A stretch of 54,399 nucleotides of DNA from a virus. The notes beneath the pieces were generated by a model that was not told the origin of the DNA, made no database searches, and was given only the letters and a program-made list of their open reading frames with translations. Location of the stretch: positions 1 through 54,399 of IMG/VR virus record IMGVR_UViG_3300043294_000079, one strand, 5' to 3'. The translations under genes were made by a program, and so were the position numbers. Shown piece after piece: positions 6,554 to 14,883 of the stretch; within the stretch, counting starts at the first letter, position 1; each line of letters begins with the position of its first letter.

Positions 6554-9268
6554 CTACTTCCGCGCCACGGATGTCTTTGTACCGGCCACGGCCAGAGCGT
6601 GGATATTGGCCGGGCTGAAGGCCGCAGCGGCGTTGCTCGTTAGCGCGGCGATATGTGCCCCCGCCAGCTCAAGACTGGCCGCCGCGCTGTTCAGGTTCGT
6701 GGCGGCGGTGTTGGACTGCTGGGCCGCCGTCTTCTGGTCGTCCGATGCCGTCTTCAGGCTGTCGGCCGTGACGGAGTACTTCTTGGCCGCCGCAGAGAGA
6801 TCGAACTGCGCGTGCTGCGCCCCGAGGAAGCCGCCTGGACTGGTCCCTGTGGCGATCCCGAAGGTGGGGGACTCGCTGGGGGACGCCCCAAGGGCCTTCG
6901 CCCGCTGAGCGAAGTTGGCGGCCGTGACGCCGAGCCCTGCCTCGCTGGTGAATCGAGCATTGGCACCGGGAGTGGATACGTAGGACTGGATCGCCTTCGA
7001 GTAGGCGTTCTGGTTGCCCATCGAATAGAGGCCACCGATGGCGGCGCCGGCGCCGGCGCCGATGGCAGTCCCTACGACGGGGGCGACGTAACTTCCGATC
7101 GTGCCACCGACGATCGCGCCACGCAGAGCATCGTTGATTGAACGGGACTCCTGCGGGTTCTTGATGTGCTTGCTGATGGCGGGCGCGCCCCACTTGTTCA
7201 AGCCATAGAACGCAAGAGCGCCAACTGCCGTCCGTCCGGCCGCTCCGCGGAGGGCCGCGCCGAGTGAGCGACTACCCGCGTACCCGACACCGAGCATTCC
7301 CGCGTCCTCTTCAGCAATGGACGCCTCGCCGTTGGCCGCCACGCCGCCAACTCCGCCAACTCCACCGCGGCCCATCAGCATGTCCGCTGCCGTCTGCAAG
7401 CTCGCGGCGGACGCGTCCAGCGCCGACGCTGCCCCGGTGAGCGCGGCTCCCCCACTTGTGGCCACGCTACCTGTCAGCAGGTACTTCCCGATGTTGATGA
7501 CGCCGGTTCCGAGCTTCTCGACCACCGAGACGGTCTTCACGATCGCCGCACCTGCGACGATGGTGCCGGCAGCCGCGCCCAGGGCGTCGAGGGCCCACTT
7601 GTTCTTCCCGAACCACGACCCGATCTTGAGCAACACGCCCATGAACTCGTCGAGGGCCGGCGTCACGTCCTTGCCGACTCGGATGGTGAGGTTCTCCAAC
7701 TGCTGCTCGAACTTATGGAACGTGACGATGGGTTCGGCGAAGGCGAGCGCGAGCGCCTGACCGTAGGACTTGGGAGTCTCAGCACCCGAGATCGCCGCCT
7801 GTTTGCTGGCGAGGACGCCTCGTTCGTTCAACATCTGCATGATGGCCGCGCCAGTACGACCGCCACCGAACATCTGGCCGATGAGGTCGGCCATGACGGT
7901 CGCACCCGCCGTTTTGCCGGTCGTGCCGGCGTTGAAGCCCAAGCCCTGAAGCTGAGCGGGGGTCAGCGACTTGAGACCGCTGATGCCCTGGGTCTGAAGG
8001 AGCGAGACGAGGCCAGCGTTCGTGAAGCCGATCGACTTCAAGAAGTCCGCCGCGCCGGACACGCCAGAGTACTTCCCTGACGCGGCGCCGAAGATGCCGC
8101 CACCGATGAAGGACTTCCCGGACATCGCCTTTGTCTCCAGGCTGGCGAGGTAGTTCATCAAAGCAGTAGGGCCACCGGTACGGAGCAGGCCGCCCATGGT
8201 CGTCGCGTTGCCCCCGACGAGCTCGGTCGCCTGCACGGCCTTCTGCGAAGGGGCACCGAGCAGCCCGATCGCCGTCTTCAGGCGCGTCGAGGCTTGCTGA
8301 GCACCCATGGCGGGCGTGAGCACGTCCAGCATGGCGCCGATGTCGTTGAGCGACAGGCCAAAGGTCTTCGCCACGGGCAGGAGTCCGGTTCCCATGGCGG
8401 CCACCAGTTGAGCCGGAGTTATGTCGCCGTGGCCGGCCGCGGCGAGCACCCATTCGTTGATGGCCTTGCCGCCGGCCGCCGAATAGGTGAGCGCCGGTCC
8501 CCCCCGTGTGAGCGACATAGCGTTGGAGACGATGGCACCGTAGAGGCGCGCGACCGTGTCCGCGACCGCGTTCGGGCTGCCTGTGCTGGTGAGGACGGCG
8601 AGGTTCCCGGCCTGGGTGACCATGTCCTTCATGGACTGGGTGGTGATCTTGATCTTCGGGTTGGCCGAGGCGATCCGGTACATCATGTCGCCGACGCTGA
8701 CGGCAGCCATGCCCGTGGCGTCGCTGACGGCGATGGCCATCTTCGTGAAGGCCGGGAGCTGGGACTTGGACACACCGGCGGAGATGGCCAGCTGGGTCAT
8801 CTGCTGCTGGAAGGACATGTACTTCTTGACGCCCTCGTAGACCACGGCGGCGCCGATGACAGTGGCGTACTTGAGGATCTTGGTCGACGTGGCTACGGCG
8901 GAGGTCCATGCCGTCTTCGTCTCAGCGGCTGCTGCTGTCGATGAGGCGGCGATCTTGGTGTTGGCCGCGCTCACGCCCACGGCGGCGTCATCGGCGGCGC
9001 CTACGATGACGTCAGAGGCCTCTACGGTGGCGGCGGCCTGGGCCTTGACGGCATCGGCGGCTACGGCGCTCGAATCCACGACGGTGGCCGAGGATTCCTT
9101 GGAGGCGGCAGCGATGGACTCCTGGCTCGAATCGGCCAGCTCGGCGGCGCGCTCCTGCTCGTCGTTGAAGGCCTGCAGGGCGTCGGTGGCTGCTGCGAGC
9201 CCCGCACGGAAGGCAGGGCCGTTCAGGAGGGTGAGTCTGGCGCCTACGGGCTCGATCAGGTCGGACAT
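6554..9268 (-). CDS. Tail tape measure protein
   Basis: 904 residues. The first 130 residues are an Ala-rich helical region (DALQAFNDEQERAAELAD onward). The TP901-type core follows (FQQQMTQLAISAGVS, then MAIAVSDATGMAAVSVGDMM), with hydrophobic segments around residues 560-770 and an Ala-rich helical tail. Tape measures set tail length and are ejected with DNA. At 904 residues the expected tail is on the order of 130 nm. The gene follows the frameshifted chaperone, as is nearly universal. Confidence 0.9.
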   Translation of the reverse strand: MSDLIEPVGARLTLLNGPAFRAGLAAATDALQAFNDEQERAAELADSSQESIAAASKESSATVVDSSAVAADAVKAQAAATVEASDVIVGAADDAAVGVSAANTKIAASSTAAAAETKTAWTSAVATSTKILKYATVIGAAVVYEGVKKYMSFQQQMTQLAISAGVSKSQLPAFTKMAIAVSDATGMAAVSVGDMMYRIASANPKIKITTQSMKDMVTQAGNLAVLTSTGSPNAVADTVARLYGAIVSNAMSLTRGGPALTYSAAGGKAINEWVLAAAGHGDITPAQLVAAMGTGLLPVAKTFGLSLNDIGAMLDVLTPAMGAQQASTRLKTAIGLLGAPSQKAVQATELVGGNATTMGGLLRTGGPTALMNYLASLETKAMSGKSFIGGGIFGAASGKYSGVSGAADFLKSIGFTNAGLVSLLQTQGISGLKSLTPAQLQGLGFNAGTTGKTAGATVMADLIGQMFGGGRTGAAIMQMLNERGVLASKQAAISGAETPKSYGQALALAFAEPIVTFHKFEQQLENLTIRVGKDVTPALDEFMGVLLKIGSWFGKNKWALDALGAAAGTIVAGAAIVKTVSVVEKLGTGVINIGKYLLTGSVATSGGAALTGAASALDASAASLQTAADMLMGRGGVGGVGGVAANGEASIAEEDAGMLGVGYAGSRSLGAALRGAAGRTAVGALAFYGLNKWGAPAISKHIKNPQESRSINDALRGAIVGGTIGSYVAPVVGTAIGAGAGAAIGGLYSMGNQNAYSKAIQSYVSTPGANARFTSEAGLGVTAANFAQRAKALGASPSESPTFGIATGTSPGGFLGAQHAQFDLSAAAKKYSVTADSLKTASDDQKTAAQQSNTAATNLNSAAASLELAGAHIAALTSNAAAAFSPANIHALAVAGTKTSVARK

Positions 9269-9269
9269 C

Positions 9270-10102
9270 TCACCTCCAAGCGCAGCGTGATTTCACGATC
9301 GCCTCTACGAGCACCTTCAGCACGGCAGAGATCTCGCCCTGGCGTCGCTTGCCGTCGATCTCCAGGGCCTTGGAATAAATGGCCGAGCGGATCGACAACT
9401 CGACGCCCTCGGAGGACAGCCATGCCATGGGGTCACCGCCCGCGAGGGTGACCCAGGCGGCGTTCTCGATGAGGTAGTGGCCCCTTAGGGCCTTGGAAAA
9501 TCCGCCTCGGCGTCCTTGCTCGCCTGCCCGGACCAGTCGCCGAGCTGCAAGGCGGCAATCGTCACGTCCCCGTCCGTGCAGTAGGTGGCGCGTACGACAT
9601 CGACGGCCGTGGCTCCCTTGACGAGTGTAGGTCCGAGCATGGCGGCCAGGTCCGGGTCAAAGCGCGTCCAGCGCCCGTAAGGATCGCCTTCGCGAAGCGA
9701 GTACTTCGTCTCGTCGCCCGGAATCTGGGCGTAGATGCCTATGCAGGCGTCGGCGAGCACCTGGGCGTTGGTCTGGATCTCCCAGTCGTCGATCTTGCGC
9801 TTCTGGAACATCTCCTGCACTCGTTGGGCGTGAGACGGCGACACAGGGCTGTAGCGGACGAAGAGCCGCATCCCCATGCCGCGGCCGCGCGGGGGCGGGA
9901 CATCCCAACGGGGCACTTCGAGGTCGATCCAGAGTTCGTCGACGATCGAGGCGAGCTTGGCGTGCAGGTCGGCGAGCGGGCTCGCTGCTGGCGCCGGCTG
10001 GGCATGAAAAAGCCCGGCCCCGGACGTGCCGGAGCCGGGGTCGGTACTGACAGTCTCGTCGGGCACGAGGGACTCGACGGGTTGGACTGTGAGGTTGCTC
10101 AT
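9270..10102 (-). CDS. Tail assembly chaperone, -1 frameshift fusion (GT-like)
   Basis: Near the end of the short form the message reads GCG GAT TTT CCA. Slipping back one base on the T run at 9500-9497 gives TTT TCC AAG, which stays open for 77 codons to TGA 9270-9272. The extension reads FSKALRGHYLIENAAWVTL and ends KSRCAWR, with an ordinary protein-like helix (AVLKVLVEAIVKS). It fills the whole gap to the tape-measure ATG at 9268. No start codon with a ribosome site lies at the head of the extension, so a programmed -1 shift is the simplest reading. It would yield about 277 residues. Confidence 0.75.
9485..10102 (-). CDS. Tail assembly chaperone, short form (G-like)
   Basis: 205 residues encoded between the tube and tape-measure genes, the standard place for the lambda G-type chaperone. 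It contains a helical region with KYSLREGDPYGRWTRFDPD and ends ADFPRP at TAA 9485. The frame immediately downstream is open and coding-like in -1 (see the fusion form). It probably coats the tape measure during tail assembly. The family assignment rests on position and the frameshift architecture rather than on a sequence motif. Confidence 0.8.
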   Translation of the reverse strand: MSNLTVQPVESLVPDETVSTDPGSGTSGAGLFHAQPAPAASPLADLHAKLASIVDELWIDLEVPRWDVPPPRGRGMGMRLFVRYSPVSPSHAQRVQEMFQKRKIDDWEIQTNAQVLADACIGIYAQIPGDETKYSLREGDPYGRWTRFDPDLAAMLGPTLVKGATAVDVVRATYCTDGDVTIAALQLGDWSGQASKDAEADFPRP

Positions 10103-10139
10103 GAGGGCGTGCTCCCTTTCTGATGCTGTTGTTGGCTGC

Positions 10140-10580
10140 TTAGTGAGCAGAGGTCGTTACGTCGATGTCCACCTGCCAGAGACGAGCGGTCTCGCTGTTG
10201 GAGTCCACGCCACCGTCTTTGACCGAGGTGAGCAGGCCGTGGAAGGTCCTCGGCGTGCCGAAGGCCGACATATTCGCGTCGAGCGGCTGCTCTGTCACGG
10301 TGGCCTGCGCCATACCGGCCAAGCTGCGGAGCTTGCCGATCATGTTCTGGTCGTCGCGGAACTCGTTGTCGTAGACGCGTTCGAGCGTGATCGTCCCGAA
10401 CATGGGCAGGCTCGGGTAGATGACCTCGGTCTTGGAGCCGCCCGGACGGTGCTTCACGGGCGTCGCCGTGGCGTCGCCTCCGTCGAGCTTGTCCCAGATG
10501 CCGCAGTCGATTGCCGCCGCTCCCTTCGGGGAGACCGGCGTGACGTGGAGATGTACTAAGAACTGCTGTGATGAGCTCAT
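10140..10580 (-). CDS. Tail tube protein
   Basis: 146 residues immediately downstream of the sheath gene. The sequence has the beta-barrel feel of XkdM-like tubes: FLVHLHVTPVSPKG at the start, TITLERVYDNEFRDDQN in the middle and a C-terminal strand. About 140-150 residues is typical for Myovirus-type tubes. It polymerises inside the sheath as the DNA conduit. Confidence 0.8.
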   Translation of the reverse strand: MSSSQQFLVHLHVTPVSPKGAAAIDCGIWDKLDGGDATATPVKHRPGGSKTEVIYPSLPMFGTITLERVYDNEFRDDQNMIGKLRSLAGMAQATVTEQPLDANMSAFGTPRTFHGLLTSVKDGGVDSNSETARLWQVDIDVTTSAH

Positions 10581-10596
10581 GGATGCCTCCGGTGAG

Positions 10597-12135
10597 TTAG
10601 ACGGGGATGTTCTGGGCGACCGAGTACTGCACGACGTTGATGAGCGTGAACTCGGCGTATGGCGAGAAGCGCACGCTGACCGTCGCCAGGAGCTGGCAGG
10701 CGGCGAGTGTCGTCGGGGTGTTGACCTGCGGCCCCGTGTTCACGCTGAAGGCCTGCTCGGCCGTGGTGCCGTACAGGGCTCCCTGCTGCCAGAGGTCCTG
10801 GCAGACACCGGCAAGCGCCCCGTTGAAGGCACTGATCAGGTGCCCCTGCCCGTCGATCTGCTGGAAGGCGAACGGCGCGGCGGCTACCTTGAGCTGGTTG
10901 GTGATCGCCATCCGCATGCGACCGAAGCTGGCCGGCAGCCACCGTGGATCCGTCGAGATGCTGACGTAGCCGTAGAGCTTGATGAGCCCGTTCATGCTGC
11001 GGATGACGCTGACGCCAGCCGAGTTCAACAGGCCGCGGTCGGACTCGACGTAGTTCTGGGTGACGCCGATGGCGTAGCTCGAGATGCCGTTGTCGCCCGC
11101 AGCCGGCACGCCGGCGTTGTTGTTCTGGTCGCTGGAGGCGATGAGGGCCGCTACGAGGGCCGACGGGGGCACGGTTCGGGTAGCTGCCACCGGCGAAGCT
11201 GTCGTCGACGTGGCGGCCGTGCCGGGGATGATGACCCACGGGGCGAGGAACATGCCGTAGGAGCCGTCGACGCTCGCGATGGTGCCAACAGCGGTCACGA
11301 CGGTGGCCGCCGTGGAAGTGTCGACGTCGTCGCAAAGCGCGAAGCGGTTGTTCAACAGTGCCCCCGAGGCCGAATCCAGAGCGCCGGCGTGGGCGATGAG
11401 GGCGTCCCAGCCCGCAGCCGTGGTGTGCCCGGGTGCGGAGACCTGGCCAGGCCCGAGCGTGTCGAGGAAAGCCGTCAGGCCAGCCGTCCATTGCGCCTCG
11501 ACTATGTCGGCGAGGTCGTCCGCGCCGGTGGCGAGGACTGTGGCCGAGAGGGTAGCCGGGTTGTTGTTCGGGGCCACGGTCACAGACCCGTCGTTGACGA
11601 TCGTGAAGGGGAACGCCCACGGCGTATTGCCGGCCATGTTCGTCGCCCACGTCACCGCATCGGCCGGGGAGAACAGGGCCGGGCTGACCCAGCTCTGGCT
11701 CGTCGCGGGGTTGGCGATCGTGATGACGTAGCTGTTGGCCGGTGTGCCGGCGGCAACCGCCACGGTGCAGGCATTGCCCCACACGCCGCCGCCGTTGGCG
11801 GTGACGGTCAGGGTGTTGAGGGGCGTGCCAGCCTTGTCCTTCAGCACGAGCGTGGCGCTGACGGGGGTGGGGCCGACGATCCTGGAGACGTAGGCGAGCA
11901 CGCCACCGTCGTGGAAGTACTCATCCAGGCTGTCGTAGAGCGTCGTGTAACCGGAGCGCGTCCCGAGGAAGTTGGCGTAGTCGGTCATCGATGTGATCGG
12001 GATGGCGACGCCGACGGGACCCTGCGCAGCCTCACCGGTGACGAACCACGTCCCGGTCGACGGTGCGGCGGAGGCTGACGGTGCGGCGGCAGCTATGTCG
12101 ACATAGACACCGGGGGCAGTGGGGACTGGGCTCAT
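10597..12135 (-). CDS. Contractile tail sheath protein
   Basis: 512 residues. The N-terminus PTAPGVYVDI, then TWFVTGEAAQGPVGVAIPI and DSLDEYFHDGG, is the classic start of phage sheath subunits. The C-terminal third has IRSMNGLIKLYGYVSIS, DPRWLPASFGRMRM and the closing FTLINVVQYSVA, matching the sheath C-terminal domain. This gene fixes the contractile (myovirus) morphology. Its ATG overlaps the stop of the small gene upstream (ATGA). Confidence 0.93.
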   Translation of the reverse strand: MSPVPTAPGVYVDIAAAAPSASAAPSTGTWFVTGEAAQGPVGVAIPITSMTDYANFLGTRSGYTTLYDSLDEYFHDGGVLAYVSRIVGPTPVSATLVLKDKAGTPLNTLTVTANGGGVWGNACTVAVAAGTPANSYVITIANPATSQSWVSPALFSPADAVTWATNMAGNTPWAFPFTIVNDGSVTVAPNNNPATLSATVLATGADDLADIVEAQWTAGLTAFLDTLGPGQVSAPGHTTAAGWDALIAHAGALDSASGALLNNRFALCDDVDTSTAATVVTAVGTIASVDGSYGMFLAPWVIIPGTAATSTTASPVAATRTVPPSALVAALIASSDQNNNAGVPAAGDNGISSYAIGVTQNYVESDRGLLNSAGVSVIRSMNGLIKLYGYVSISTDPRWLPASFGRMRMAITNQLKVAAAPFAFQQIDGQGHLISAFNGALAGVCQDLWQQGALYGTTAEQAFSVNTGPQVNTPTTLAACQLLATVSVRFSPYAEFTLINVVQYSVAQNIPV

Positions 12136-12356
12136 TTCTCTTCCTCCTGGCTTTGGGCCGCGGGACGGGGGGTCGTGGGCGGGGGCTTTACGAATGCGGC
12201 GGGTTCACTGGTCGCGACGAGCCGGAGCTGGCCCTCCGCGATCTGGCCGCGGTGGCGCTCCGAGTCGGCGATCTCGGCGACTTCGCCCGGATGAAGATGC
12301 CGCCCGTCCTCAAGACAGACGGCATAGGTGACGGTGTTGACGACGCGGACGGTCAC
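12132..12356 (-). CDS. Small protein between tail terminator and sheath
   Basis: 74 residues from GTG 12356 with site AGGAGAT. A compact N-terminal domain (TYAVCLEDGRHLHPGEVAEI) is followed by a Pro/Ala/Glu-rich tail. Position suggests a sheath-initiation or capping accessory, but I do not recognise the family. The stop overlaps the sheath start, so the two are translationally coupled. Confidence 0.7.
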   Translation of the reverse strand: MTVRVVNTVTYAVCLEDGRHLHPGEVAEIADSERHRGQIAEGQLRLVATSEPAAFVKPPPTTPRPAAQSQEEEK

Positions 12357-12400
12357 GAAGATCTCCTGTTCGGCTTTGAAAAGTGGGAGTGAGCAGGTAC

Positions 12401-13039
12401 TCAGGAGGCCTCTTGCTCCACGGCGATGCCGATGTACTCAACCTCGCCCTCTGCAGCGGGTGCCAGCACCGAAGGCGTCGGGATGCCGCCGAAGGGACTC
12501 ATGACATTGGCGACCGTGACACCGAAGCGGACGATGGTGAACATGCGCCAGTAGGTCGAGGACCGCCCTTCGCTCGCGACGTTGTAGCCGTGCCACTTGG
12601 TGATCTCGGCGAAACCCCCCAGCGAAGGATTCTGGGCGATGGCCCCCGTGACGGCGGCGGCGTAGGCGTTGCCGACGGCCCTGGACTCGTTGAAATCCTG
12701 CGTGCCCCCGAAGAACACGCTCACGCGGGCATCGAAGGTGGCCCGGGTCGCGCCCTGGCCCGTGGCGCCGACGCTGGCCTTGCGCTCCGGGACGCCGATG
12801 GTGCCGGGCACGATGACCATGCACTGAGAGGTCTTGGCGGCTATCGGTCGTTCCGTGGGCTGGTAGAGGTAGGACTGGGGAACGACCAGGACCGGCGCAC
12901 CAAGCTGGCGGTTGATCTCGGCGACGTAGCTCGGCAGCCAGCTCTCGAGCGTGCGGATCATGGCCACTTCGACCGAGCCGCCCATGTAGAGCGGCCCGAA
13001 GGCGTCCGGCAGGTAGGAGAGGTTCCAGTCGACCGTCAT
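12401..13039 (-). CDS. Tail terminator/completion protein (by position)
   Basis: 212 residues, starting at ATG 13039, which overlaps the upstream stop (ATGA); a longer reading upstream would run over the previous gene. It contains AMIRTLESWLPSYVAEINRQ near the N-terminus and an alternating strand pattern afterwards. Size and order (virion morphogenesis protein, this gene, sheath) fit a tail terminator that caps the tube. No diagnostic motif is visible. Confidence 0.7.
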   Translation of the reverse strand: MTVDWNLSYLPDAFGPLYMGGSVEVAMIRTLESWLPSYVAEINRQLGAPVLVVPQSYLYQPTERPIAAKTSQCMVIVPGTIGVPERKASVGATGQGATRATFDARVSVFFGGTQDFNESRAVGNAYAAAVTGAIAQNPSLGGFAEITKWHGYNVASEGRSSTYWRMFTIVRFGVTVANVMSPFGGIPTPSVLAPAAEGEVEYIGIAVEQEAS

Positions 13040-13542
13040 GCCGACACCAGCTCCGCCGCCGCGGCGCCTTCGAGCAGCCAGCCCTCGAGGATGGCGGCCC
13101 ACTCGAGCGCAGCCCCGTCTGCGGCCATGTCGACGATGCGGCGCTGCGGGGGCCAGCCCGCGCCCGAGGCGTGCAGGCGGAAGCCGCCCGTCTGGTGCCG
13201 GTGGGCATAAGGGACGGTGGTCATCATGGCGACCGAGAACGGGGTCCATTCCGTGTCGAAGCCTTCGCCGCCGGCGAGAGAGGCCTGCAGGACGCCCGTG
13301 TCGACAAGGATCTGGTCGTAGTTGGTGTTCTGGCGCGCCCAGGATCCCGTCATGGAGATGGTGGACTCAGCCAGCGGCGCCCAACCCGGGCCGTTGTCGG
13401 CGAAGCGGCGCGCCTCGATCGAATGGAAGGACTCGACGATGGCGTCGAAGGCGAGCACCCAGTTGGAGGCCCTGTCCGCCATGCCACTGAGAAGGTCCTG
13501 GAGGGCCGCGCCGCCATCAAGGGGTTCGTAGCCGACGCTCAT
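13036..13542 (-). CDS. Virion morphogenesis protein, Mu gpG-like
   Basis: 168 residues. It has the hallmarks of the Phage_tail_S / Mu gpG group: SIEARRFADNGPGWAPLA, then LVDTGVLQASLAGG, and late VPYAHRHQTG. These proteins act in head completion and tail joining. It starts directly after the connector stop at 13543 and is coupled to the next gene by ATGA. Confidence 0.85.
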   Translation of the reverse strand: MSVGYEPLDGGAALQDLLSGMADRASNWVLAFDAIVESFHSIEARRFADNGPGWAPLAESTISMTGSWARQNTNYDQILVDTGVLQASLAGGEGFDTEWTPFSVAMMTTVPYAHRHQTGGFRLHASGAGWPPQRRIVDMAADGAALEWAAILEGWLLEGAAAAELVSA

Positions 13543-14232
13543 CTAACTTTTCGCCCAGTTCGAGAGCATCGCCGTTATCTGCAGCTCGATCTCGTCGAGG
13601 TTCATTTCCTTGCGAGACTGGGGCTCCATATCGAGGATGATCATCTTGGCGGCCACGTAGCGGCAGAGCCGTTGCAGGTCAGCGGGGATGGCGATGGTGT
13701 AACCGCCCGAGTAGTTGATGACGGCGTTCGTGCCTTCTGGGCAAAAGGTACCGAGGCGCATACGGCATTCGCCGGTGTCCGGGTGCGGTGCCCCGCCTTC
13801 GACGGAACTCGGGTCGACCTGGATCTTCGACCCGAACGTGAGCTCCAAGGTGATCGAGTTCACCGAGTAGGTCCACAAGTCGGCGTAGTGCGGGGCCGTC
13901 TGGTCCACCCAGAACTTCCGCACGAGGTTGTCGGTCTGGTAGGCCGCCGCCTGAGACAAGCCCAACGATCCATAGATGTCGAGCGGGCTGTCGGATGATG
14001 CCCCGTACTCGTTGGGGTCGATCCCGAAAAGCCTGTGCGATTCCGTCAAGTTGCTGAAGGGTGCCAGGCGGCGGCCTACGGATGACTCAATGAAGGCTGT
14101 CGCCTCCACGAGGACTTGTGAGAGTGCCATCGGGTCCGACGCGGGCGCGTCCTCGCACAGCGACGGAAAGAACAGCTGGAACTGATCGGCCGTCGCTAGT
14201 GCGGGCGGAATCGTGCTGACGAGATCGGACAC
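13543..14232 (-). CDS. Head-tail connector/adaptor protein
   Basis: 229 residues. The N-terminal helical part (ATAFIESSVGRRLAPF) and the C-terminal helices (IPADLQRLCRYVAAKMIILD) bracket a beta-rich middle with NYSGGYTIAIPADL, the pattern of gp6/gp15-like head completion proteins. The protein lies between capsid-associated small proteins and the gpG-like protein, as expected for the adaptor ring under the portal. Confidence 0.8.
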   Translation of the reverse strand: MSDLVSTIPPALATADQFQLFFPSLCEDAPASDPMALSQVLVEATAFIESSVGRRLAPFSNLTESHRLFGIDPNEYGASSDSPLDIYGSLGLSQAAAYQTDNLVRKFWVDQTAPHYADLWTYSVNSITLELTFGSKIQVDPSSVEGGAPHPDTGECRMRLGTFCPEGTNAVINYSGGYTIAIPADLQRLCRYVAAKMIILDMEPQSRKEMNLDEIELQITAMLSNWAKS

Positions 14233-14244
14233 GACGGGCGCGCT

Positions 14245-14526
14245 CTAACCGAGCCCGACTGCGGGGAACTCGGCGGGGACCGGCTCTGCCTCGGGCTCGG
14301 CCTCGACCGGCACGTCATCTTGGTGCGTGGTGGGCACGGGCTCGGGCACACCCTCGGCGACGGGGACCACCTCGGGCTCTGCCTCTGGCTCGGGGACCAC
14401 CTCGTCTACCTCAGAGAAGGGAGAGGGCTGTGTGGTGCTCGGAACCGGCGGGAGCGGCTGGACCTCGGCGAACGGGCCGTTGGTCACGGCTCCCTGGGGC
14501 GCGTTGGGGGCGGGGATGTCGGTCAT
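14245..14526 (-). CDS. Pro/Glu-rich disordered head-region protein with SPF-like motifs
   Basis: 93 residues, more than half Pro, Glu, Val and Ala, so almost certainly disordered. Two short motifs stand out, NGPFAEV and PSPFSEVDE, which recur in other head-module proteins of this phage. The start overlaps the preceding stop (ATGA). Could be a capsid decoration or spacer protein; function unknown. Confidence 0.7.
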   Translation of the reverse strand: MTDIPAPNAPQGAVTNGPFAEVQPLPPVPSTTQPSPFSEVDEVVPEPEAEPEVVPVAEGVPEPVPTTHQDDVPVEAEPEAEPVPAEFPAVGLG

Positions 14527-14795
14527 CTGCGTGGTCCTCTCTTGGGTGCGGGCGTCTCGGGCTTAGTCAACGCGTCGAGCTCCTCCTCGCTGAGCGACGC
14601 CAAGTCGTCCCCCATGCCGTTGGGCAGGTCCTCCGGGTCGTCAGCGTGGACCGACGGGATGAACTCGGTCGGCGCGGGCGTGCAGTCGCTGAACGGGCTG
14701 CGCTTGACACGCCCGAGGGCGATGGCTGAAGCGGCCACCTGGGGTGAGACGGTGCCCGACGATTGTGCGAACGGGCTGGGTTTGGTTCCTGACAT
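14523..14795 (-). CDS. Small acidic/low-complexity head-region protein
   Basis: 90 residues from ATG 14795 with a clear ribosome site (AAGGAGC). It carries KPSPFAQ at residues 5-11 and KRSPFSD in the middle, then an acidic helix (MGDDLASLSEEELDALT) and a basic tail ending PKRGPRR. It sits just after the capsid terminator-like hairpin and is coupled to the next gene by ATGA. Not recognised; a capsid accessory is inferred from place. Confidence 0.7.
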   Translation of the reverse strand: MSGTKPSPFAQSSGTVSPQVAASAIALGRVKRSPFSDCTPAPTEFIPSVHADDPEDLPNGMGDDLASLSEEELDALTKPETPAPKRGPRR

Positions 14796-14815
14796 GCGTG
14801 CTCCTTCTGTCGGAG

Positions 14816-14873
14816 AGCAACAAGGGGGATGCCGAGGGAGAAGGAGGGCAGACCCCAGCATCCCCCCGTTGCT
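14816..14873 (-). terminator. Stem-loop after the major capsid gene
   Basis: AGCAAC plus GGGGGATGC (14816-14832) pair with GCATCCCCC plus GTTGCT (14858-14873), a 15-bp stem with a small bulge and a 25-base loop. It lies ten bases beyond the capsid stop and before the next ribosome site. There is no U tract, so it may be an attenuator or an mRNA 3' end stabiliser that lifts capsid expression over downstream genes. Confidence 0.65.
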
Positions 14874-14883
14874 CGTGGCTGGA

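Noticed and set aside
10577-11782. 401-codon minus frame inside the sheath gene
   Set aside because: Composition (Arg/His/Gly/Gln) typical of an off-frame reading; the sheath frame is certain.
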